From Frankia sp. QA3 (GTDB lineage Bacteria > Actinomycetota > Actinomycetes > Frankiales > Frankiaceae), in contig NZ_CM001489.1 of NCBI RefSeq assembly GCF_000262465.1, positions 1,882,903-1,946,902 on the forward strand: DNA of 64,000 bases, given 5' to 3'. The position numbers and the translations under genes are program-made. Below are positions 34,113 to 42,658 of the stretch, in pieces (within the stretch, counting starts at the first letter, position 1; every line of letters begins with the position of its first letter). The notes beneath the pieces were generated by a model, which was not told where the DNA came from, searched no databases, and saw nothing but the letters and a program-made list of their open reading frames with translations.

Positions 34113-34958
34113 ATGATTCGGCATCCGTTTCTGGTTACCGGCGGCACGGGTAAGTCTGGCAGCCGGGTCGTGTCCCGGCTGAAGGACAAGGGCGTTCCGG
34201 TCCGCGTGGGGTCGCGGTCGAGCGACCCGCCTTTCGACTGGACCGACCGTGACACGTGGGACGCCGCTTTGGAAGGAGTCGAGAAGGTTTACCTCGTTCC
34301 GTTCGACGGTGAGCTGCTGACGCGTCCGTTCGTCCAGCGGTGCGAGGAGCTCGGGGTCAAGCGGGTCGTGCTGCTGTCCGGGCGGGGGGTGGACGTCCCC
34401 GGCTACGCGGGCGAGAACAGTGGTGCAGGCAAGACGCACATCGACGGCGAGGACGCCGTCCGCACCTGCCGTCCGGAGTGGACGATCATCCGGCCCGCCT
34501 GGTTCGCGCAGAACTTCAGCGAAGGCTTCTTCCTGGACGCCGTGCTCTCCGGTGAGCTGCGCCTGCCGGCCGGGGACGGCGCGGCGAGTTTCGTCGACGC
34601 CGAGGACATCGCCGCGGTCGTGGTCGCGGCCCTCACCGAGACCGGGCATACGGGCCAGGTCTACGAGGTGTCCGGCCCCCGCGCGGTGACCATGGCCGGG
34701 GCTGTGGCCGAGATCTCGCAGGCCACCGGCCGCACGGTTCGCTACATGCCCGTGGCGCCGGAGGACTTCGTCGCCGAGCTCGTCGCACAGGGGTGGTCCC
34801 GGGGCGACGCAGAGGACTACGCCGACGCGGTCAGCCCGATCCGGCGCGGCATGGACAGCCACATCTCTGACGGCGTGCAGCGCGCGTTGGGCCGCCCGTC
34901 CCGCGACTTCAGCGATTTCGTGAAGCGCGCAGCGGCCGCCGGGACCTGGCAAGACTGA
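34113..34958 (+). CDS. NmrA-like NAD(P)H-binding protein (copy 1)
   Basis: A 281-residue atypical SDR. VTGGTGKSGSRVVSRL is the nucleotide-binding motif, then WDAALEGVEKVYLVPFDG, WTIIRPAWFAQNFSEGFF and VSGPRAVTMAGAVAEIS. NmrA/YtfG-type proteins reduce quinones or sense redox cofactors. ATG 34113. The sequence GTTTGACTG just before the ATG also precedes copy 2. Probably controlled by the divergent AraC. Confidence 0.92.
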   Translation: MIRHPFLVTGGTGKSGSRVVSRLKDKGVPVRVGSRSSDPPFDWTDRDTWDAALEGVEKVYLVPFDGELLTRPFVQRCEELGVKRVVLLSGRGVDVPGYAGENSGAGKTHIDGEDAVRTCRPEWTIIRPAWFAQNFSEGFFLDAVLSGELRLPAGDGAASFVDAEDIAAVVVAALTETGHTGQVYEVSGPRAVTMAGAVAEISQATGRTVRYMPVAPEDFVAELVAQGWSRGDAEDYADAVSPIRRGMDSHISDGVQRALGRPSRDFSDFVKRAAAAGTWQD

Positions 34959-34997
34959 ATCCCTGGCTACACGGGGAATCTTTGATCCGGCGATGAC

Positions 34998-35122
34998 TTT
35001 GTGGCCACAGCTTCCAGGCGTTGGTCTGACCCTCGGTCCAGCGCTGGTCCGAGTAGGGCTTGAAGGGGTCCAAGCCCTCTAGCTCGGACACCAGGGGACG
35101 AGTGACCCGCCGGTAGCGTTCA
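34998..35122 (-). mobile_element. ISL3-family transposase remnant
   Basis: Minus-strand frame reads RYRRVTRPLVSELEGLDPFKPY, then SDQRWTEGQTNAWKLWPQ. This resembles the conserved LxPFKPYLxQRWTEGCTNAxxLW block of ISL3 transposases. Only about 42 residues remain. It lies precisely between the two AraC/NmrA modules. Confidence 0.75.
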
Positions 35123-35204
35123 GGGCTTCGCGGCGGTGGCCTCGCGGGAAAGGCGGTACTGCCGGGAGTGTGATGATCCGTTGCCCGCGCCACCCGGCGC
35201 CTTC

Positions 35205-36161
35205 CTAGCTGTAGCTGGCCATCCGGGCGGCGGCTGCGCGGTGCTGGCTGGGGCGGGTTCCGTACACGCGCTTGAAGGCCACGCTCAACCCGAAGGCGCT
35301 TCGGTAGCCGACCTGCCGGGCGATCGATTCCACGGTGGCCTCGGTGCGCACCAGCAGGTCGGCCGCCAGGGCGAGGCGCCAGCCGGTCAGGTAGGTCATG
35401 GGCGGCTCGCCGACCAGGTCGCTGAAGCGGCGGGCGAAGGTGGCTCGCGACACGCCGGTCTCCTCGGCGAGAGCGGTCACGGTCCACGGACGCGCGGGCC
35501 GGTCGTGGATCAGTCGCAGTGCCCTGCCCGCGACGGGGTCGCCGAGCGCCCGGTACCACGCGGGCGGATCGGCCTGCGGGCGGGTGAACCACTCCCGCAG
35601 CGTGGACAGCAGCAGCAGGTCCAGGAGCCTGTCGAGAACGGCCTGCTGTCCCGGGTCGTCCCGACTGATCTCCCTGCCGGTGAGGTCCAGGATCGGGCCG
35701 AGCTTGCCGTCGTGGCGAACCACGAGCACCCGGGGAAGCCCGCTCAGCAGCCGTTCGGAGACCCGGCCGTCGGCCTGATAGCTGCCGGTGAGCAGCACGG
35801 TCGGGCCGTCCGGGCTGTTCCCGCAGGTGCGAAGGCCCAGGATGACGTCGTCGCTGATGTCCTCGCCGTCGGCCGTCGTGCATTGGTCGGGGTGCACCAC
35901 GTAGAGCGGCGGCGTCCCCGCGCCGGCGTCGTCGGCGATGGAGAACGGCTCCGCCCCGGTCACGATGGCCACATCGCCACGGCCGAGCGCGACGGGCGCG
36001 GCGTCGCCGGGGACGACCCAGCCCGCGCCGCGCAGCATGGTGATGACGGCGAGCGGCGTCCCGTCGGCGAAGCGGACCGACCAGGGCGGGGCCACGATGT
36101 TCCGGCTGAACAGGGCGCCGTCGGATCGCACCTCGTACAGAAGGCTCGCCAGCGGATCCAC
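35205..36161 (-). CDS. AraC-family regulator with cupin domain (copy 2)
   Basis: A 318-residue paralogue of the regulator at 33079: WSVRFADGTPLAVITMLRGAGWVV, DVAIVTGAEPFSI, then WTVTALAEETGVSRATFARRFSDLVGEPPMTYLTGWR and SIARQVGYRSAFGLSVAFKR. ATG 36161, 81 bp from the divergent NmrA gene. It evidently arose by duplication of a whole AraC/NmrA module. Confidence 0.93.
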   Translation of the reverse strand: MDPLASLLYEVRSDGALFSRNIVAPPWSVRFADGTPLAVITMLRGAGWVVPGDAAPVALGRGDVAIVTGAEPFSIADDAGAGTPPLYVVHPDQCTTADGEDISDDVILGLRTCGNSPDGPTVLLTGSYQADGRVSERLLSGLPRVLVVRHDGKLGPILDLTGREISRDDPGQQAVLDRLLDLLLLSTLREWFTRPQADPPAWYRALGDPVAGRALRLIHDRPARPWTVTALAEETGVSRATFARRFSDLVGEPPMTYLTGWRLALAADLLVRTEATVESIARQVGYRSAFGLSVAFKRVYGTRPSQHRAAAARMASYS

Positions 36162-36242
36162 GCAGCGAGCCTAGACGCTGAGACATCAATGTGAGCGCGT
36201 GAACCATTCCCCGACTCACCGGCGCACTGTTTGACTGATCAC

Positions 36243-37073
36243 ATGACGAAACCGATCCTGGTCCTCGGTGGCACGGGCAAGACGGGACGCCGCGTGGTCT
36301 CCCGCCTCCAGCAGCGCGGACACGAGGTCCGCGCGGCCTCCCGGAAGGGGCCGACCCGCTTCGACTGGAACGACGAGAACACCTGGGAGCCCGCGCTGGC
36401 GGGCGTCGGCGCGGCCTACCTGGTCGACTCACAGCTCAGTGACGCCGCGACATCGCTGAGCTCCTTCAGCAAGCTCGCCGTGGCCAGCGGTGTCGAGCGG
36501 CTGGTGCTGTTGTCCAACCGCGACTGGGTGGTGCCCGCCGGCGAGGAAAAACTTCCCGGCGAGCGCGCGGTGCGGGAATCCGGCGCAGCGTGGACGATCC
36601 TGAAGCCGGCTTGGTTCGCGCAGAACTTCAGCGAGGATTCCCTCTTCCGAGGGCAGCTCGTTGACGGCGAAGTCGTGTTGTCGACCGGGGACGGCGCCGA
36701 GCCGTTCATCGACGTCGAAGACATCGCCGACGTCGCCGTGGCCGCCCTCACCGAGGACGGCCACGGCGGGCAGGCCTACGAGCTGTCCGGGCCGCGGCTG
36801 CTGAGCCTGGGCGCCGTGATCGATGAGATCGCCCAGGCCACCGGCCGGGACATCACCTACCGTCCCGTCTCACCGGCCGACTTCGCGGCCCACGCCACGC
36901 AGCAGGGCTTGCCGGAGGAGTACGTCGCCTTGCTGAACATGCTCTCCGGCTGGATCAGTGAGGGCCGTTTCGCCCAGCTCGCCGACGGCGTTCAGCGGGC
37001 TCTTGGTCGCGAACCCCGCGACTTCACCGACTACGTCAGGACCACCGCCGCGACCGGGGTGTGGCACGGCTGA
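36243..37073 (+). CDS. NmrA-like NAD(P)H-binding protein (copy 2)
   Basis: A 276-residue atypical SDR, paralogous to 34113-34958: VLGGTGKTGRRVVSRLQQRGH, WEPALAGVGAAYLVDSQ, WTILKPAWFAQNFSEDSLF, LSGPRLLSLGAVIDEIAQATGRD. ATG 36243 (a TTG 12 bp upstream is less likely). Divergent from AraC copy 2. The two copies differ throughout, so the duplication is old and functions may have diverged. Confidence 0.92.
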   Translation: MTKPILVLGGTGKTGRRVVSRLQQRGHEVRAASRKGPTRFDWNDENTWEPALAGVGAAYLVDSQLSDAATSLSSFSKLAVASGVERLVLLSNRDWVVPAGEEKLPGERAVRESGAAWTILKPAWFAQNFSEDSLFRGQLVDGEVVLSTGDGAEPFIDVEDIADVAVAALTEDGHGGQAYELSGPRLLSLGAVIDEIAQATGRDITYRPVSPADFAAHATQQGLPEEYVALLNMLSGWISEGRFAQLADGVQRALGREPRDFTDYVRTTAATGVWHG

Positions 37074-37110
37074 TCAGGGCTCCGTCAGGTCGGACAGCTT
37101 CTTTGCCCGG

Positions 37111-37143
37111 TCCGGTTCGGCTCCGGTTCGGCTCCGGTTCGGC
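37111..37143. repeat. three 11-bp tandem repeats
   Basis: TCCGGTTCGGC occurs three times head to tail just after NmrA copy 2. Confidence 0.85.
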
Positions 37144-37309
37144 GAGGACCTGGTGCAACAGCAGGGCGTTGACGTGGACCGGCGCGAACTGCGCAGCAGC
37201 CGGACTGAGCCGGGCAGCTTCCCGAGATGAATGCCCGCGTGCCCAGGGGTGGGCGTGGGCAGGTAGAACGAGCACTACCGGTCAGCTGTGGATCGTGCGG
37301 GAGACGGAC

Positions 37310-37690
37310 ATGACCGAAGAGGCCATGCCCGGCGGCTTCGTGAACACGGTTGTCCGGATCGGCGACACCGTGCGCAGGCCACGTACGTCCCGGTCCGACT
37401 TCGTCCACCGTCTGCTCGGCTTTCTCGACCAGCAGGGATGGCAGGCAGCGCCACGGTTCCTCGGCATCGACGAGCAGCACCGGGAGATCCTCAGCTTCAT
37501 AGACGGGCCCGTTCCCTGGAAGGTCGAACACGCGCCTGCCGTCCGGTCCGACGCAGGCCTGATCCGGGCCGCCGAGCTGGTCTGCGAGTTGCACGACCTC
37601 ACCACGGGGACACCGCTGGCCGACGGCCACGACGTCGTCTGTCACAACGACCTGTCGCCGAAGAACACCGTCTACCGCGATCTCGGTCAA
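37310..37690 (+). pseudogene. aminoglycoside-phosphotransferase-family fragment
   Basis: ATG 37310 opens a frame with IGDTVRRPRTSRSDFVHRLL, FLGIDEQHREILSFIDG and the catalytic loop VCHNDLSPKNTVYRD. It then loses homology before the metal-binding DW/DF motif, ending in unrelated residues at 37771. It also begins inside the N-lobe of the family (PGGFVNTVVRIGDTV...). It cannot fold as a complete kinase. Confidence 0.75.
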
Positions 37691-37718
37691 CAGCCGCACC
37701 CGTCTGATCCAACGTCGT

Positions 37719-37880
37719 CTAGCCCGGCAGCTCGCAGCGGGCCTTCACCAACTGCTCGAGTGCCGCGTTGAGCAGATCGGCCGGGTTGTCCTTGCCCTGC
37801 GCCGCGCTCACCGTGAACCCGTCGTGCAACTCCCGCGACGAGATCGTCCATGTGAACCGCGGATACGCCGTCCCGCATCA
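37719..37880 (-). pseudogene. C-terminal fragment of an unknown protein
   Basis: Minus-strand frame reads AYPRFTWTISSRELHDGFTVSAAQGKDNPADLLNAALEQLVKARCELPG then stop, with a stop codon immediately upstream. Composition and codon use look genuinely coding. Family not recognised. Confidence 0.45.
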
Positions 37881-37894
37881 CCACAGGCGACGAT

Positions 37895-37926
37895 CGGCTC
37901 AGCGGCTCAGCGGCTCAGCGGCTCAG
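37895..37926. repeat. four 8-bp tandem repeats
   Basis: CGGCTCAG is repeated four times. The last copy contains the stop codon of the coiled-coil gene (37923-37925). Confidence 0.85.
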
Positions 37927-39378
37927 CGGCCGGGTGGGCCGGGGGTGCGCAGGGCGCGCAGTTCGGCGGCGAGGTCGTCGGCCTGGCGTTCGGCGCGTTC
38001 GGCGCGGGTGCGGGCCTCGGCGCGGGCCTCGCTGATCACGGCGAGGCGTTCGGCGGCGGCCTGGCGTTCGGCGTCGAGGCGGGCCTCGGCCTCGGCGCGG
38101 ATCCGCTCGATCTCGGCGGCCGCCTCCGCGCGGATCCGGCTGATCTCGGCGGTGGTCTCGGCGCGGACGCGGTCGAGGTCGGCGGTGGTCTCGGCGCGCA
38201 GCCGCTGGGCGTCGGCGTCGCCAGCCTGGCGTAGCCGCAGCGCCTCGGCGCGTTCGACGCGGATGTCCTCGCGCAGCGCGTCGCGTTCGGCGCGCAGCTC
38301 GGTGCGGATGCGGGCGTCGCGCTCGGCGTCGCGGCGCAGCTGGGTGAGTTCGGCGACGGCGTGGTCGCGGGCGGCGGTGGCCTCGGCGATCCGCTGCTCG
38401 GCGACGCTGTGGGCCTCGGCGAGGCGGGCGGCGGCGTCGCGGTGGGCGGCGTCGAGGTCGGCGCGGGCCTGGACGCCTGCGGCCGCCACGGCGGCGTCGG
38501 CGTCGGCGCGGGCGGCCTCGGCGGCGGCGGTCGCGGCGCGCACCGCGGCCGCGGACTCCTCGACGGCGTCGGCGCGGGCCGTCTCGGCGGCGGCCAGGCG
38601 CCCGTTCGGCGTCGTCGAGGGCGGTGACGGCCTCGGCGGCCACCGCGTCGGCCTCGGCGCGGGCGGCCGCGGCGGCGCGGGCGTTCTGCTCGGCGCGCAC
38701 CGCGCGGGCGACGGCCTCGGCGACCCGTTCGGCGGCTTCGGCCTCGGCGGCCTCGACCTGTGCCTCGGCGGCGGTGATGTCGCCGAGCAGGGCCAGCTGC
38801 CGGCCGAAGGCGTCCAGGGTGACGGTCAGCTCGCCGGCGAGGGTCTGCACCTGCCCGGCGAGTTCCTCGGCGCGCGCCCGCCCGGCGGCCAGGGGCCGGG
38901 GGATCGGCGCGGGCCGGGCGCTGCCCGTCGCCGGGGTGTTCTGCCCGGCGGGACGGTTGGCCAGTTCGCGCCGGCGCCGGTAGGCGGCGAGCCGGTTGTG
39001 CGCCGGCTCGTCGCAGTAGGCCGGCGGGCGGCCGGGGCCGTCGGCGGGTGCGGCCGGGCGTGTGCAGCCCGGGTAGGCGCAGCGCGCCCCCGCCGCGGCG
39101 ACAGGCACCGGCCGCGCCTGATCCGCCGCCATGTCCGCGGCGGCCGAGCCGGGTGCCGGGGCCGGGTCGGCCACCGCGTCAGGGCCGGCCGGCGCCTGCG
39201 TGGGGGAGGGGATGCCCCCCGCGTCCGCCGGGACGCCGGTCGCCGCCGGCGCCGCGCCCGGCGCGGTGGTGGGCAGCTCGGGGGGCTCGACGGACGGCCG
39301 CGGCGCCGGCGGGCGGAACGGCCCGTCCGGCTCGTCCGGCTCCTGGCGTTGCTGAGGGGGGCGGGGCACCCGGCTCAT
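37923..39378 (-). pseudogene. large Ala/Glu-rich coiled-coil protein with CCCH motif, frameshifted
   Basis: From ATG 39378: a Pro-rich N-terminus (1 to about 95), a possible zinc motif CAYPGCTRP then YCDEPAHN (Cys, Cys, Cys, His), then a coiled coil of A/E/R heptads to the end. Around 38600 the frame breaks: ALDDAERA is followed by nonsense, while skipping one C gives LAAAETARADAVEES and the coiled coil continues to 37923. So one extra base (or a sequencing error) splits an about 485-residue protein. Similar zinc-motif plus coiled-coil proteins occur on actinomycete plasmids and integrative elements, so a partition/replication accessory role is a guess. Confidence 0.65.
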
Positions 39379-39502
39379 CACGATCCCTCATTCCGTCTCG
39401 TACCGTCATTTCCGTATCATCGCCGAGATGAAACGTTAACTGGCATCGTTATACCACGGAACGGAACGACGATATCGGACCCCTCGCGTGTCCCTGCGCT
39501 GA

Positions 39503-39529
39503 CGCCCGATAAGCGGGCGTTATCGGGCG
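39503..39529. promoter_or_regulatory. inverted repeat upstream of the transposon remnant
   Basis: Perfect 10-bp arms, CGCCCGATAA and TTATCGGGCG, with a 7-base loop, 14 bp before the ATG of the integrase remnant. It could be an operator, a terminator for upstream transcription, or an element end. Confidence 0.5.
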
Positions 39530-39542
39530 CTAGGATCCGAAG

Positions 39543-39839
39543 ATGCCACCCGAGAGATTCGTAGAAAACCGCTGCTACACAGGCACTTCACCGACCCGAA
39601 CCGCACCGGGTGGACGAGACGCTTCCTCGCACAGCGCTCCACGCCCCGCTAACTTCCGTCCCGTGGACGAACTGCGATCATGGCTGGACGAGTGGATGCT
39701 GTACCTGCGCACCGGCGAGCGATCCCCCAAGACCCTCCGCGCCTACGATCAGAGCGGTAGAGGGGCGTGGACACAGCGGCTCGGCCAACCTTCCGTCGAC
39801 CCGATCGTCATCAGCTCGCTACCGAGGCAGCGCCGATGA
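39543..39839 (+). pseudogene. tyrosine recombinase with catalytic domain deleted
   Basis: The frame keeps the SAM-like N-terminal domain of a phage-type integrase (PVDELRSWLDEWMLYLRTGERSPKTLRAYDQ). Within about 30 codons it then reaches the stop at 39839, which still overlaps the next gene (ATGA). The Arg/His/Arg/Tyr catalytic domain is gone. Together with the following DUF6262/TnpC-like gene this looks like a collapsed Tn554-type transposon. Confidence 0.7.
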
Positions 39840-40444
39840 CCGCGGACGGCACAGCGAGCACCCGTCGTCACCAGATCCCGCGAGCCGGGCGAGACGCCGC
39901 GGCCGTCAGCCGCCGCGCCGACAGCCGGAACTGCCAGGCACGCGTCACCGCCGTGCTCGACGGCATGCGGCGCCGACGCACACCGCTGAGCGACGCAGAG
40001 ATCACCCGCCGGGCCCGCGTGAACGGTCAGTACCTCCAGCGACACCGCGACTCGAAAATCCGCGCCGCACAAGTCCGGGTAGCGCTGCCCGAAGACGCAG
40101 CGCTACCCGAAGACGCAGGGCGGCAGGCAGCCGCAGCCCCGTCCGCGACCAAGCGGGCACTGCGTACCGAGAACGCGATGCTCAGGCAGCAGAACACCGA
40201 CCTGTGTCAGCGCCCGGACGCGGTCCTCGCCGAGCTGCGACAGCTTCGAGTGGACGGCCTGACCGCGTCGGCGACCGGAGCGCTTACCGGCCGGACGCCG
40301 CTCCCGCCCGCCACCGACGAACTCCAACGGCAGCTCGACGAGACCCGCGCCGCGCTGAAAGCCACCGAAGCCGACCTGGTCGCGGTGCGAACTCTTCATC
40401 AGCGGCTACTCGTGGAAAATAGCAGGCTGATTTCCCCGGGCTGA
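39836..40444 (+). CDS. DUF6262/TnpC-like transposon accessory protein
   Basis: A 202-residue basic protein. The N-terminal part RVTAVLDGMRRRRTPLSDAEITRRARVNGQYLQRHRDSKIRA resembles the HTH of DUF6262 proteins that follow tyrosine recombinases. Coiled-coil segments follow (TKRALRTENAMLRQQNTDL and TDELQRQLDETRAALKATEADL). ATG 39836 overlaps the recombinase stop. The direct repeat LPEDAALPEDA is present. The frame is intact but its partner enzymes are lost, so it is probably an orphan. Confidence 0.65.
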   Translation: MTADGTASTRRHQIPRAGRDAAAVSRRADSRNCQARVTAVLDGMRRRRTPLSDAEITRRARVNGQYLQRHRDSKIRAAQVRVALPEDAALPEDAGRQAAAAPSATKRALRTENAMLRQQNTDLCQRPDAVLAELRQLRVDGLTASATGALTGRTPLPPATDELQRQLDETRAALKATEADLVAVRTLHQRLLVENSRLISPG

Positions 40445-40449
40445 GATGA

Positions 40450-40640
40450 TCGCGCCTTGACCCATCGGACGGTGTCGTCTGTCCAGGCTCGGCCTGTTGG
40501 CCGGTGGTCCTCGACGAGGATGGGGCTCGGCACCTGGTCGCATCCTGGCGAGATACAGCAGGCCGTCGAGGTGGTCGATCTCGTGGTGGGCCAGGCGGGC
40601 GAGTCCTCGCTCGTCGACGGTGCTGACCGTGGAGCATCGA
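40450..40640 (-). pseudogene. peptide deformylase C-terminal fragment
   Basis: VDERGLARLAHHEIDHLDGLLYLARM carries the HExxH metal motif of deformylase. After it, a frameshift leads to PSPILVEDHRPTGRAW, the usual end. The N-terminal GxGxAAxQ and EGCLS motifs are absent. Confidence 0.75.
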
Positions 40641-40715
40641 GCGGATCTGTTCGTCTCCACGGGGAGGGCATCGTGAGCGACGCGAGAGCGACGTCTGGGG
40701 ATCGTCGCTCCGTGC

Positions 40716-41618
40716 CTACACCAAACCGCCTGTCAGAACACGATCGAGCGCTGCCCGGCCTGCGGGTCCCCATGTCGGCTTGCCGCCAGGAAGGCCCCGG
40801 TCTCCGTTCTGGCCCATCAGCATGAGGATCAGGCTTTTCAGAGCAGCCAGTCCGCGGGCGCGCCGGATCGTCGCCTCGTCCGCATGCGCGTACACGTCGA
40901 AGAAGCGTGAGGCGGCGCCCGCGGGAAGGACTACCCATGCGGCCGCGAGGTCCCACGCCGGATCGCCGGCGAACATGTCACCGAAGTCGATCACGCCCGA
41001 GAGCGTCCCGGCCGAGACGACGACATTCGCGGGATGAAGGTCACCGTGCACCCAAACCGGCGCCCCCTCCCACTCGGGGGCCGCAACGGCGGCGTCCCAG
41101 ACGGCCCGGACGTCGGCGGCAATGCCGCCGGGGGCAACGGCTTGCAAGAAGTGGTCGAAGCCGTCCGTGCACTTCTTGGGGTGAGCGCCGCGGTCCGAAC
41201 TGGTCGGCGCCTCGACGGGCGCCTCCACGTGGAGCGCTCTGAGGAAACCCGCCAGAGTGTCGGCCGCGTGGTCGCCGCGGCTGATCGAGGTGTAGTCCAG
41301 TGGCTCGCCGGGAACCCACGTCCTGATGGTCCAGGGCCTCGGGAAGCGCGCGGACGGTTCACCGATCCGTACAGGGTTCGGGACCGGGAGCGGCAGGCGC
41401 GGGGCCAGGACGGGCAGCCACCGGCGCTCCTTGCGCTGGAGGTCCGGGGCGCGTTCCGTGCGCGGCATGCGCACGGCCAACTCGTCCCCGAGGCGCCACT
41501 GCTGGTTGTCCCACCCGCCCGCCACCTCGCGGATGGCCAGCCCTGCCAGGTCCGGATGCTGCTCCTGCAGCAGGTCATGGACCAGCTCTGCGGTGATCTC
41601 GATCTCGGAATCGGTCAT
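40716..41618 (-). CDS. aminoglycoside-phosphotransferase-family kinase
   Basis: A complete 300-residue small-molecule kinase from ATG 41618 (MTDSEIEITAELVHDLLQEQHPDLAGL). It has GGWDNQQWRLGDELAVRMPR for ATP, the catalytic loop VHGDLHPANVVV and the metal motif GVIDFGDMFAGDPAWDLA. The layout matches the macrolide/aminoglycoside-type APH group common in actinomycetes; the substrate could be an antibiotic or a metabolite. The frame stays open upstream into a methyltransferase remnant, but that is not part of this enzyme. Confidence 0.92.
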   Translation of the reverse strand: MTDSEIEITAELVHDLLQEQHPDLAGLAIREVAGGWDNQQWRLGDELAVRMPRTERAPDLQRKERRWLPVLAPRLPLPVPNPVRIGEPSARFPRPWTIRTWVPGEPLDYTSISRGDHAADTLAGFLRALHVEAPVEAPTSSDRGAHPKKCTDGFDHFLQAVAPGGIAADVRAVWDAAVAAPEWEGAPVWVHGDLHPANVVVSAGTLSGVIDFGDMFAGDPAWDLAAAWVVLPAGAASRFFDVYAHADEATIRRARGLAALKSLILMLMGQNGDRGLPGGKPTWGPAGRAALDRVLTGGLV

Positions 41619-41639
41619 ACGAAGCCACCGTACTGGGGC

Positions 41640-41870
41640 AGGCGCCGACTCTGGCTCCGCTCGTGATCCGCGACTGGCCAGCTGCCCCAGCCGGTAGCCG
41701 ACGGCGGTACCTCGACGACGCGGTACCTCGACGACAAAGAACAGGAAGTTGGGATTGGTCGAAAGGTCCTGGAAGCCGTCCGGGAACAGCTCACGGGCGG
41801 CCGGGTCGGGCTGCGGCTCGCTGATGACGGAAAGACGGAAGCCTGCAGTGGTGAAGGCATCGGTCGCCAC
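41640..41870 (-). pseudogene. methyltransferase C-terminal fragment
   Basis: FTTAGFRLSVISEPQPDPAARELFPDGFQDLSTNPNFLFFVVEV is the end of a class I SAM-dependent methyltransferase. The SAM-binding part is absent. By chance it is in frame with the following kinase. A 15-16-bp direct duplication (CGGTACCTCGACGAC, 41705-41735) marks its broken end. Confidence 0.65.
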
Positions 41871-42255
41871 CGCGGGCGAGCAGCTCGACGTCGCTGAGCG
41901 ACCCGAGCCTGTCGGGGCTCACCGATGCTTTCAGGCGCCGCCTGGATCGGTCCACCACGGATCAAACGTCCGCACGGTGCCGGCTCTGGCCGCCAGTGAA
42001 TCGAAGCATCGCCTCACTTGTTTTGTGGCCGTGACCAGCGAAGATGTCTCGCAGGCGCCGGCGTGAGCCCCGCCAACTCACACGAGACAAGACAGTCTCA
42101 GAGATGGTGACCACCCGATTGCAGGCCGTCTCGGTGACTCTGCTTCGATCGCGGGGGAATCTCACCGAATCTGCTCTGTCAGGTGAGAGCGGGGGCTCGT
42201 CACGGGTCGCCCGGGTTCGGGACGTCGGGAGGGGCATCTGCCTCAGCCGACTGGC
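41871..42255. other. 385-bp region without a recognisable gene
   Basis: Lower GC than average in part (around 42000-42150). No family could be recognised in any frame. Confidence 0.4.
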
Positions 42256-42561
42256 ATGATCAGCGGTGACCGGACCGACCTCGACACCGTCGAGCTGATA
42301 TCGCTGTGGGTGGCGCCGGCGGCCCGAGGCCGCGGGGTCGGCGACCTGCTCGTCGCAGCCGTGGTCGCGTGGGCCGCGCGGGCGGGTGCCGACAAGGTCG
42401 TGCTGAGGGTGTACGAGAACAACCACCACGCGGTCCGGCTCTACCAGCGCAGCGGGTTCTCCCGGACCAGCGTCGCAGCGGCGGTCCCTGGCAGTGACCG
42501 GCCGGAGTGGGTCATGCAGCGAGCGCTGCCCGGCCGGCGCACCCTGCCAGACGATCAGTGA
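42256..42561 (+). pseudogene. N-terminally truncated GNAT acetyltransferase
   Basis: VELISLWVAPAARGRGVGDLLVAAVVAWA (acetyl-CoA motif RGRGVG) then VLRVYENNHHAVRLYQRSGF is the C-terminal two-thirds of a GNAT. The first strands and helices (about 70 residues) are missing. ATG 42256 might still be used, but the fold would be incomplete. Confidence 0.65.
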
Positions 42562-42658
42562 GGCGGCCCGGTCGCCGAGAAATGGCTCGAGCAGGCGCGG
42601 CGGCGCCGGCCGCGCTGTCGAGCGCGGCCACGTCGCCGGCGACCGTCGAGCCGACGTC

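Noticed and set aside
41619..41870. Methyltransferase-phosphotransferase fusion protein
   Set aside because: The frames join by chance; the kinase has its own start at 41618 with the usual N-terminus, and the upstream part is only a methyltransferase tail.
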